Shown: positions 33,553-41,700 of the stretch, piece after piece | Layout of the letters: each line of letters begins with the position of its first letter | Numbering within the stretch: the first letter of the stretch is position 1 | DNA from: Pseudoneurospora amorphoporcata | Taxonomy: Eukaryota > Ascomycota > Sordariomycetes > Sordariales > Sordariaceae | Direction: 5' to 3' | NCBI GenBank assembly: GCA_033297205.1 | Contig: MU859307.1 | Location: 1-41,700 of the forward strand | DNA: 41,700 nucleotides | The notes under the pieces: generated by a model | The model's database searches: none | What the model was told of the DNA's origin: nothing | What the model saw: the letters and a program-made list of their open reading frames with translations, nothing else | Position numbers and translations under genes: made by a program

Positions 33553-35604
33553 TTAGGTGACTTCCCGCTTGAAGGATCTCGGGCCTGATGAGGTTCTTCA
33601 GTGAAGGAATCCGGCAGGCGGCTAGGAGGACGAGCATTGCACCTGCCATTCTATTTTGCTTGATCTTAGTGGCATGTCCAAGTCAAATCACGGAGGAAGA
33701 TAAGACAAGAGAAGAAGAAAAAAGAGGAGAAGGACGCACGAAAGTGGACACATCCATGTATCAACCAGCACTGTCTGGGAGAATCCCCTGAGGTTCAAGA
33801 TATGAAGTAAACAAGCATCCAGACAAGCCTTGCAGTTAGCTAGGACTTCGTGGTCCGTTAGCTTTATGTTCACGGATGACGGGGTAGTGGTGCTGTTCAT
33901 GCCGACGGCCGTGCTGTTTGCTGGAACGGAAGCTAAGGGACCTTGGGCGCCGCTCAATCCGCCTGTTACTGCATCCGGGCTGGTTTCAAGGCCGGAACCG
34001 GCATTTACACTGCTTAGTATCCACATAAGATATCTGTGACAGGTATATCAGTGACTGTTTCCAGGTTGTTTGATAGTAGTGAAGAAGATGCAACTTACGG
34101 CCGGTAGATGACACTTTGACAAGTGAGATACCTTTGCCTCAGGAATCCCCCATGTTCCGTCTTTACTCCGGTAATCTTGTGCTCTGCCGCGGGTGCGGGC
34201 CAATCAACCTCGAAGGCAAAAGCCTCTGGAAGCACACTCCTCCACTCATCCAGCTGATGATCTAGCTCCTTTACAATGCCGGGGAATCGTTTATCATCCA
34301 AACTGGCGCCTGTTCCACTCGCATAGAGTAGCTGGTGCACTCGATTAAGCAGCCTTCTCATCGATATACAAGCCAAGAAGTACAGCGAGCTCTGCTCCTT
34401 CTCTTGAGCGGTCAAATGGGTACTATACCCCACACCTGGTAGCGGGATTGAGGATTCGATGCGAGCAATACCTGATAGCGGTAAATTGGAGAGTGCAGCT
34501 AGATAGTCTGATTCGAGGATGTAGCAGGACCAGAAGATGCGGCGGATACGCTTTTGATCTTCAGAAGTGGAATCGCGAGGGGAATATGAAAGGAGGAGCA
34601 GACACTTGGCGGCCGCGGCGGAGATATACTCCCAAGCCTGGAGTGGGCGGCGAAGGAAGGCGAAGTAAAGGCTGGAATTTGGAAGATCATTATTGGTTAG
34701 TGAGGGAGCTAAAGCCAGCCTAAGCTGGAAAAGGAGTGAAGGGATGTAGAGGGGTTTGAAGAGAAATTGACTCACGCTACAAAGAAAAGACATTGTGCGG
34801 CAATGGAGTTAACATCCATGTGGGCAACGTAGAGTTTCTTGAGCGCACTCTCGAAGTACATATCTCCTCGTGCTGTTGCACGATAGGTTGCTCTGCGTCT
34901 CTGTTCACTCTCGGGGAGGGCGGCGCCTTCCATCAAGCCTGCTGTCACTTTGCTGGCACAACCCAGTGCCATAGTGAGAAAAGCTATGCAGACGTCGAGC
35001 CCATCGTCGTCGTCAAAGTTTCTGTTGGCAATGATCGTACGAGCATTCTGCAGCTGATCTTGTGACGTTGTGGGATACCACAAGTTGACAGCATGCTCGA
35101 ACGTGCCCAGAATGCCGTCGACATCTTCTTCTGTTTATACGGAAAGAGGTTTGCTGTCTTCGTCTTGATTCGTGGGCGAGATTGCTCAAAGTGGAAGATG
35201 GAGGTGTAGTCATTGCGAAGAGTGGGAAAGACATTGAAATGGGGCCATTGCAGAATTGACTCTATGGTAGAGGTGTGCCGTGATTCCAGAACTGCATTCT
35301 CTAGGTTGTTGTCGTTTTGTAGTTCGTCCAGATGTGGCCGGAGGCTAAGGTGAGGCGTAATGTGTAGCTCAGATAAGGAGCCGCTGGAGAAGCTCCCTCT
35401 CCCAGCCGATAAGCCAACCACGGGTGACAGCACAGGTTGAGAAGAACTGCGGTTGACAAAGTGTGATGATGCCGCCTAGACGAGTGTTAGCCCCTGATGT
35501 GCGATAAGTGAGCAGAGCAGCTGACACTGTTTGCGTTTAACTCGTGAAGGTACTTCTCAACACGTAACGCTCCTTCCAGGATAAGATCGCTCTTTCCTCT
35601 CTTA

Positions 35605-36257
35605 AGGCCTGTTCGGGTCCGCGTTAGGGATTTTAGGAAATAAACGTGTTAACGTGCAGGGTCCGCAGCTGCAATGCTGCAACATTAAGGCAGCGTTAAA
35701 GTAGGCCAAGACTTTGGCTGCAAAATGGAAAGAGGTGCTTAACATCCCCTTCCTACCTTTCTTCTTTCTTCCTCTTTCTTCCTTTTCATCATCACCACCA
35801 TCCTTCCATTTCATCGACACCACCATCCTTCCATTTCATCAACACCACCATCCTTCTTATCACCATCTTTCTTATCACCATCCTTCTTTTCATCGCCATC
35901 CTTCTCATCGTTACTTCAATAGTAAATGTCAATTGGGAATAGCCTCATCCATTGTCTTTGCGACGGTCATCCCGTATATTTATAGGGGGGTGAGCCTGGG
36001 CCTGCCTTAACCGTAGTCCTTAACGCACTACGTCTCGATTCGAGACGTAGTGCGTTAAGGACTGCGGTTAAGGATTTCGAAGATTCTAGCCTTCTGATTG
36101 GTTAGATCGAGGATTTGGGGTAAATGCAGGTGGTTGCAGGGTGTGCATGAAAAATAAGGTTTTTGAGCCGAACACGAAAAATCGTAGTAGTGCGGTAGTA
36201 CGTTCTACATACAAAATCTTAACCTAGGAACGTACTAACGTGTAAACGAACAGGCCT
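35605..36257. mobile_element. 653-bp PIF/Harbinger-like MITE in intron 3 of the regulator
   Basis: The ends are AGGCCTGTTCGGGTCCGCG and, on the other strand, AGGCCTGTTCGTTTACACG, giving inverted repeats of about 23 bases with several mismatches. Both flanks are TTA (35602-35604 and 36258-36260). It has no coding capacity and contains CATCACCATCCTTCT-type repeats and a 69-bp palindrome. Insertion enlarged a 73-nt intron to 729 nt. It lies between the branch site (GCTGAC) and the 3' splice site. Confidence 0.92.
36005..36073. repeat. 69-bp near-perfect palindrome inside the MITE
   Basis: Two 34-base arms (36005-36038 and 36040-36073) starting CCTTAACCGTAGTCCTTAAC are complementary except for one position, with a single central T. 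Such an arrangement would extrude as a long hairpin. It may mark fused ends of another element nested in the MITE. Confidence 0.95.
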
Positions 36258-36927
36258 TTAGGGTATATCTGTCAGCTAGTGGTCCGTTCGCCTTATATGT
36301 TGTGACAAGCGTGGTGGTATAAGTTACGAGTCCGCTTCAGATCCGTAAGTGCAATCGTTTTCTGTTGAGACACAAGCCGTGCATGGCGTATTGCCATCAC
36401 ATCTAGCACCAAAGATAGTAAGCGGCCTAGATTCAAATCGAAGAAATCTATGAGATGGATCACGAAATGATGGGAATGATGTTATTGAGGGATCCAGCTA
36501 TCTGAAGCTGGAGGGGATCACCAGCTATATAGAGCTGGTGATACAAAGAGGAGGAAGGTCTGCAAAGGAGGGGATTCTGGGAGGTGCCAGATCCGCTGTC
36601 AAAGAAGGGTGCAGGGTAAAGAGCCCTGCAGCGCAAAGGACTAGCGGTCTGTGCAGCAAACGCCCAGAATCTTCTCACAAAATCTCGTGCAAACGGCATA
36701 AACACCTTTACATGATGCACATGCAGGTAGCCAAGGGAACGATAAAACGATCAACAAACCTTATTTTTCTCGACCGGCACAGGTCACACTTGGATAGCAA
36801 GTTGCATAAGCGGGTCATCTCCTTGACGTGCTGATCATGGAAGCAAGAGTCTAGGAGAGAACAAACTTACTGCGTGGGACGTGCTGAGCCGTTTCCTAGA
36901 TGGCCCGCTACTGGTATCATTCTCCAT

Positions 36928-37495
36928 GGCCGTCTTGGATCATCATTACTTTTGTGCCGGATCACCGTTGAAGGCGGAGAACGCTAATCTAATAACTGGA
37001 TCCGAACCGGACCGATGGAAGATGGCTGGAAGTTAGAACCTGGTGTTGAGGTCTGGAGAGGAGAGAAAGGGATGCGACGGACCGGGGCATTGCAGCCATA
37101 ACCCCGTGTCACTACGACTATTGCGGGGAAAGCGGAGACTCGGGAGAGACAAGGGGTCTACCTTGACGGGGTAGGGGTTGATTGAGGAGTGTTTTAACTT
37201 GCAGGAGCAGGATATCAAGCCAGGCCCGGACCTATTCAACCCGAATGCCGTCGTGGCATACGCAAGCAGCAGTCGCTTCTCGTCGGGAGATTCTCAGGCC
37301 ATCACTTTGAGATGAATTATGCTCAACGTCCTGTTATATTAGCAAGTCCGGGGTGCTTATAGTGGTTTGCACTTTGCAGCATGAACAAGATATTCTCTCG
37401 TGTAGCCAATCCGTATGAAAGCATGGCTGTTGAAAATATCGATTGGCCCATTAAATCAGGCTCCTAACTTCCACATCCGAGTCCTATCGGCGGAC
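36928..37495. other. Intergenic DNA between the two pseudogenes
   Basis: This is the region upstream of the regulator and downstream of the transporter, both on the minus strand. No gene or repeat is recognised. It should contain the former regulator promoter. Confidence 0.5.
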
Positions 37496-39103
37496 CTAGA
37501 TCACAACTTTCTCGTCGTCTGGCGCTCCCATGGTGTTCAATATCGTCTGCGCACTCCTCTTCTCCAAGCTCTTCTTCACGGGCTTGGGGGCCGAGAACAC
37601 TTCCTCGAGTTTTTCAAGGGTGCGATCCTTGGTTTCTGGGAAAAAAAGAAGATTACGACACCTTCAACGAGGTCCTAAAATACAAAAACAAGATAAAAAT
37701 AGTACCCAATCTTCTCGAAAGCAGGCCCGGAGGAATACTGAAGAACAACAGACGCGGCAGCAGATGCAAAGTTTCCGACAGCAATACCCTTTGCACGGGT
37801 GGCAGTGAGAAGTGTCTCCGCAATGTACATGGACTGAAAGGCTGTCCAGCCAAAAGAAAAGACCATACCGAAGATGAAGATAAAGGCAATGGTGCTGTTA
37901 GCGGCAACGCATTGGGATGGGGTAAGGGCTTGAGTGTCAGCATCATCAAGATTGCTGACGTGGCCAGGCATTGCGAGTTTACTGGTACCCGTCATGATGG
38001 CGAAGCAGATGGAAGAGAAAACGATGGTGTAAAGCAGAAGAGGACGGCGGCCAACGACATCAGTCATGCGTGCTCCGGTGACGGCACCAATAAGCGACAA
38101 GGCCGGGTTGATACCGTTCAACGCCAATACCTTGTGCTCGTCGGTAATACCGGCAGACTTGAGCATGTTGACCATGTAATAGGAGGACAAGCTGTTGCCA
38201 CTGACTTGGCCAAAGCAAGCCATGCCGAGGACGCAAATAAGGCGGCGACGGGAGGAGTGGGTGTTCCAAAACTCATGATAATCGTACCACTTCTTGTAGG
38301 ATGCGGTCATGGAGCCAATGTACCAGGTCGTATTATACAGGCCGTCAGGGTGCCACGCCACTTGGGATGAGCCATCTCGCTGACATAGCAAGGGGCTGAT
38401 ACGCAACAGAAACTGACGCCGAAACCCAGTATGAAGCGAGCGCCTAGGAACTGGGATTTGGTATCCGTTGTGGCTTGCACGCAGGTGCCAATAATGATAA
38501 TAAGAGCACCTGCAAACATGCCCCGGCGGCGTTCGAACCAGTCGTTGACAGGGGCGGTGAAGAAAACGGCAGCAACACTGCCAATGTTGTACATGGCGAA
38601 AACAAGACCGGTTCCTGAGCCCGCAGTGGACCTGGAAGAACTGTTGTGAGAGTGGTCACGTGGCCTCTGTGCCAGTGCCATTCGTGCACGGCCCTGGCGG
38701 CCTCCCTCTCGTGCCCTACTTTTCAGCCCTCCAGACTAGCCGCCTCTCTTTCTCTCTCCATAGCAATACACACAGTCATTCTAGCCTGTTCACAAGAACA
38801 CCAAATGTTAACTCATGCATTATTTCGACTGTCCTGGCCGATGAACACATACATGTGAAAATAGTTTTGGTAGGCTTTCATACCGTTCAATCCTCCCATC
38901 AAACTTCCATCGTACCCATTGAGACATCCGCAGAGGTAGGCACCGGCGAGGACAAGGTAGAGGCGGAACATGCTCTTGGACCAGGGCGAGTACTTTGTGT
39001 TGTCAACATCGTGGGCCAGGGCCAGCTGGACAGCGACATCGGATTCAAGGAAGGCATCGTCGTGGGCGCCCATGGCCTCCTTCTCGTTGATGCTGCGTGT
39101 CAT
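37496..39103 (-). pseudogene. MFS sugar transporter pseudogene
   Basis: The ATG is at 39103. Exon 1 is 39103-38853 and exon 2 starts at 38631 after a 221-nt intron (donor GTATGT) that splits a Met codon. It belongs to the fungal hexose/lactose-type sugar porters, shown by NGYDGSLMGGLNGM near TM1, ERRRGMFAGALI, and later GRRPLLLYTIVFSS. The lesions are as follows. Near 38349 one base is lost after HPKWRGTLT. Directly after LYNTTWYIGSMTA about 80-90 residues expected in the family (TM6 and the start of the central loop) are missing, joining to SYKKWYDYHEFWNTH. A Trp codon became TAG at 37675-37677 in YYFYLVFVF. One T is lost from a T-run at 37641-37647 before PETKDRTLEKLEE. The original stop is at 37496-37498. 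It once imported a sugar across the plasma membrane; it cannot now. Confidence 0.9.
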
Positions 39104-40081
39104 GTTGACTGGCTGGTATAGAGTTATGCTGTGAAAGGGCAAATCACCAGAGACAAGTCTTTGAGGTGGAAGGTAAAGAGATCATGGTGCCCTTTTGTAC
39201 CATGAAGGCAAAGCGGCGATGAGCTCGTCAGATGAATTTTCACGTCCATGGCTCAGTCAGTCCAGGCTTCTTGGATTGGTGCAGCCCTGCATGCTGATGT
39301 TGCTTTTGCACCCGGCGGCACCATTGTGGACTGCCATGCGGATGGAGAACATGAACTTGGAGGGTGTGACTGTCAAGGATGTTATAACCGGGGTCAGTCC
39401 GGGGCCCCCGTCATCAGGCGCATCGTTGACGGGCGAATCTGGAGGGCAAGTCTCGGGAAACGGTAGCAGGGTCGGTCTTTTTTCCTCCGGATCTGGAGAG
39501 GTTGGACCCTGCATGGTTAGGTATCCCTATCCAGGGTGTGTGAAGACCGTGATGCTTATTAGTCCGAACATCTTTGGATGGCCATTGCGTAAAGAAATGG
39601 GCGAGACTATGGCTGTCAGGTGGAGGGACGACTGGTACCGTATCGTCCAATCTGTGACACTGCCGAAGGAGAAGAATAAGGTAAACAAACGACTGAAAGG
39701 GAGAGGGGCAAAGGCCGTACCATAGAGGGAACCCCGGGTCTAAGAACAGGGTAAAAACAGGCCCATGGTGTGCAACAGGCAGAAATGCACCAAACAGGGG
39801 TGGAACATGAGGTTTCCAGCCTGTTTTCCAAAAATTTTTCGAAGCTAGCGAATTATGTGCCCTGCACGTGCATGTTGTCGGATAACATAGTATTTTGGGT
39901 ATAACAGACTGTTGACCTCAAACATCCACAAAGTGTAAAAAAGAATAATAAATTCAATTAGAATTTTTATTATAAATATTCTTTTTTTAATAACATTCTA
40001 AAGATTTAAATATTATTTCTATTAGAAAATAATAAAATAATAATTATTCTTACTACTTTAAAAGTTAATATTTTAACTATA
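39104..40081. other. Upstream region of the transporter, grading into an AT-rich island
   Basis: No gene is supported. A 176-codon plus-strand frame at 39195-39725 has no family character and ends where composition changes. From about 39890 the DNA becomes very AT-rich (many AAT/TTA runs), as in RIP-affected fungal repeats. Confidence 0.5.
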
Positions 40082-40087
40082 TAAAAT

Positions 40088-40529
40088 TGAGAGACTCTAC
40101 TCGCACGTTGATAAAACTCTATTCGCACGTGGATCCACTTTTACTTTTCTAACTATAACTTGGTCAAAATTTGATATATAAAACTAAAAGTAGAACCAAA
40201 TTACTCGTCGATTTTTAACAGATTTTTGGAGGTATGTACTAAATCTATAACCTTAAGCATTACTTAAATACTACTTTCCTATACTTTTAGATATTTAAGT
40301 TTCTTAATTTTTTAGTTAGAAAAGCTTTTCTTCCTTACACTTTCTATGAGCTACTAAGCATATACAGTGTTTTTAGAGGCGGTGTTGTATAGAGAAAAAA
40401 ATAAGAAAAAATATCATATACTTTTCACCTCCTTATATAATTTTTTAGTACCTTAAAAAAAGACATTAAACGTTACTTTTTCCTCAACGTGCGAATAGAG
40501 TTTTATCAACGTGCGAGTAGAGTCTCTCA
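40088..40529. mobile_element. 442-bp AT-rich MITE with 43-bp inverted repeats
   Basis: The element starts TGAGAGACTCTACTCGCACG and ends with the exact reverse complement; the inverted repeats are identical over 43 bases. Each repeat contains the submotif ACTCTAYTCGCACGT twice. TAAAAT flanks both sides (40082-40087 and 40530-40535) as a probable target duplication. The interior is very AT-rich and non-coding. The superfamily is unclear. Confidence 0.88.
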
Positions 40530-40535
40530 TAAAAT

Positions 40536-40960
40536 TTTAGTTCTAATATTTTTGCGTATAATAAATATGTAAATAAATAAATAAATAGTATAGGTAGTAA
40601 TAGAAGTACTGAATATCGTAAGGTCCTCTATTCGATTTCCCGTTGTAGCGTTTATAAAAACTACTAAGTTAAAAAAATTATACTAGTATAATAAAGAAAA
40701 ATTATTATTTAAAAAATATTAGTAAAAAATATTATTTAAGAAAAATATGTGACGAACGGCAGTCTGATCTGCCTAAGTGGGATAGCTGAAGGTAATAACT
40801 GTCAGTGCTGTTCGGTGAAGCCAAAAGGTTCACAACAAGTATGATCGTGATACTGGTCTCGGTGATAATGATCAATTGACTACTGTCGAACTACCTGACA
40901 ATCTGAGTTCTCCAGTCGTCCCTTTATACTACATGCTCCAGATGCTCCTCCCGTAGTGTG
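40536..40960. other. AT-rich DNA changing to normal composition
   Basis: Up to about 40745 the sequence is nearly all A and T with AAATA repeats. A sharp change to mixed composition follows at AAAAATATGTGACGAACGG. No gene is seen. The sharp change may be the border of another inserted element that continues to the right. Confidence 0.5.
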
Positions 40961-41125
40961 GTGAGCCCAGCTCACCACCATGGTCGTGGCTCACTTCTAT
41001 CGTCATGAGCCTGGCTCACCTTCGTGAGCTCGGCTCACTTTGTCAATCGTGAGCCCGGCTCACTCCGTGAGCCTGGCTTACTCGTGCTGACCGTGAGCCT
41101 ACCTTGCATCGTGAGCCTGTTCCCA
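40961..41125. repeat. Tandem array of the 15-bp palindrome GTGAGCYYGGCTCAC
   Basis: Good copies lie at 40961-40975, 41005-41019, 41024-41038, 41049-41063 and 41067-41081. Half copies are GTGGCTCAC near 40986, GTGAGCC near 41093 and GTGAGCC near 41111. Each full copy is itself an inverted repeat, and spacers vary from about 3 to 30 bases. Confidence 0.9.
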
Positions 41126-41380
41126 AGGGCCTGGTTGGCCCGTGAACTCGCTTAAGTCCGTAACACGATGCCTCCCCTCCCTAGCCATTGTCCTCGACGG
41201 CTTGTTGGGTCATTCCGGTCCTCTTTCTCCAGTGCTGCCTTCCTGGCTTAGATACAGTAAGTTATCCTTCCTCCACCGCTCTCCACCATATCGTCTTCCC
41301 GTATCCAGAAACGTCCGTCCAAGTCGACGTCCAAACGTCGGACACTATTATCTAACATCGAGAAGTTTGGAATCCTCGTA

Positions 41381-41700
41381 ATGCCTTGCTCCTACTGCGC
41401 CGAACGCAACCTTCCGTATAGGAAGCTTTCCGATGATGCGAAATGCAGCGAGTGCGTTCGTCGAGCGCGTCCTTGCGAGGACTTCGATACTAATGCCGAG
41501 CGTAGGTCTCTCCTTGGAGTCTATTAATGTTTTCCTGACCCGTCTTTAGTAGCTCGTGTTTCTGCGGCGTACGACCGTGTGCGGCAGACGAAAACCGCGC
41601 TCCTGCAGAGCATTGAAGAACGCTTGAAGCAGTTGGAGGATCTGAAAGCGCAAGTGGCTCAATTGTCCGCCTTGGAGAAGCAACAGCAGGATTTGGCTTC
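41381..41700 (+). CDS. Cys-motif plus coiled-coil protein, N-terminal part (cut by window edge)
   Basis: The ATG is at 41381. Exon 1 is 41381-41501, followed by a 48-nt intron (donor GTAGGT, branch CTGAC, acceptor TTTAG), and exon 2 runs from 41550 off the window. The N-terminus has C3-x2-C6-x15-C22-x2-C25-x6-C32 (KCSECVRRARPCED), a zinc-binding-like motif found in a multi-copy fungal protein family as I recall it. From about residue 55 a coiled coil begins (SIEERLKQLEDLKAQVAQLS). Its place beside an AT-rich repeat island and a palindrome array suggests it belongs to, or travels with, a repeat element, which is an inference. Function is unknown. Confidence 0.75.

Larger units (their letters stand above)
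32971..36927 (-). pseudogene. Zn2Cys6 transcription factor, disrupted by two MITEs and two frameshifts
   Basis: I rebuilt eight exons: 36927-36871, 36788-36760, 36402-36328, 35598-35526, 35475-34776, 34671-34099, 34033-33740 and 33650-32971 (the last interrupted by a MITE). Splicing joins CDLCRSRKIRCDGNTPC and TACVSTENDC, a perfect C-x2-C-x6-C-x5-C-x2-C-x6-C cluster that binds DNA in fungal regulators. A linker region and a Fungal_trans-type middle domain follow (LQAWEYISAAAAKCLL, RIRRIFWSCYILESDYLAAL). Without the MITEs the exons total 2052 nt, about 683 residues, a normal length. The lesions are a 653-bp MITE in intron 3, loss of one base in an A-run at about 35134-35136, a 426-bp MITE in exon 8, and one extra G in the run at 33120-33123. 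A normal product seems impossible. Its former targets may have included the adjacent transporter, which is an inference. Confidence 0.9.

Noticed and set aside
33124..33555. A TA target duplication (Tc1/mariner type) for the 426-bp MITE
   Set aside because: The direct repeat TTA fits both edges and leaves perfectly matched inverted ends. TA alone would leave mismatched ends.
37675..37712. A possible tiny intron ending TTTTAG that would remove the in-frame stop of the transporter
   Set aside because: It would be about 37 nt and would delete the conserved YYFYLVFVF segment. A TGG-to-TAG change explains it better.
39195..39725. Frame of 176 codons upstream of the transporter
   Set aside because: It has no family character and no splice or leader context, and probably covers the old promoter region.
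40961..41125. CRISPR-like array
   Set aside because: The repeats are 15-bp palindromes with very short, variable spacers in a eukaryotic genome, and no cas-like genes are present.

Overview
The window is nuclear DNA of a filamentous ascomycete (Pezizomycotina). The evidence is short introns of about 48-105 nt with GTAAGT/GTATGT-type donors and CTAAC/CTGAC branch sites, three intron-containing tRNA genes, a Zn2Cys6 regulator, MFS transporters, a Fot1/pogo transposase and AT-rich repeat islands. The mature tRNA-Phe agrees with the Neurospora sequence as I remember it, which suggests Sordariomycetes; the species cannot be named from this.

Left part (1-22 kb). A Fot1/pogo-like transposase runs off the left edge. 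Then come a weakly supported hypothetical gene (1827-2396), a three-exon gene for an acidic low-complexity protein (3635-5472, here called gene A), a DUF1624/HGSNAT-like membrane protein (6283-7971, minus), a zinc alcohol dehydrogenase (9044-10129, plus), and a three-exon Dal5-type MFS anion transporter (10646-12434, minus). After about 9 kb with no convincing gene comes a two-exon gene for a short coiled-coil (SCOC-type) protein at 21661-22214.

Middle part (24-33 kb). tRNA-Lys, tRNA-Phe and tRNA-Leu genes, all with introns, punctuate a repeat-rich tract. Between tRNA-Lys and tRNA-Phe, about 27.07-30.07 kb, lies a mosaic of broken host-gene pieces. It holds three blocks copied from gene A (two inverted), DWNN and RING-type pieces of an MPE1-like 3'-end-processing gene, a CID-domain piece resembling NRD1/SEB1, a cyclin-like piece, and ends of a TTA-target MITE family.

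Right part (33-41.7 kb). A Zn2Cys6 transcription-factor gene (32971-36927, minus; eight exons reconstructed) is ruined. A 653-bp MITE sits in intron 3 between the branch point and the 3' splice site. A second, related 426-bp MITE sits in the last exon. Each is flanked by a TTA duplication, and there are two single-base frameshifts. The neighbouring MFS sugar transporter (37496-39103, minus) is also a pseudogene, with frameshifts, a nonsense codon and an internal deletion. The pair looks like a small uptake-plus-regulator locus that decayed together, which is an inference. The right edge holds an AT-rich island with a third type of MITE, a tandem array of a 15-bp palindrome, and the start of a Cys-motif/coiled-coil protein that runs off the window.

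I see no new enzymatic or defence system. The most notable content is the gene-fragment mosaic and the doubly hit regulator gene.
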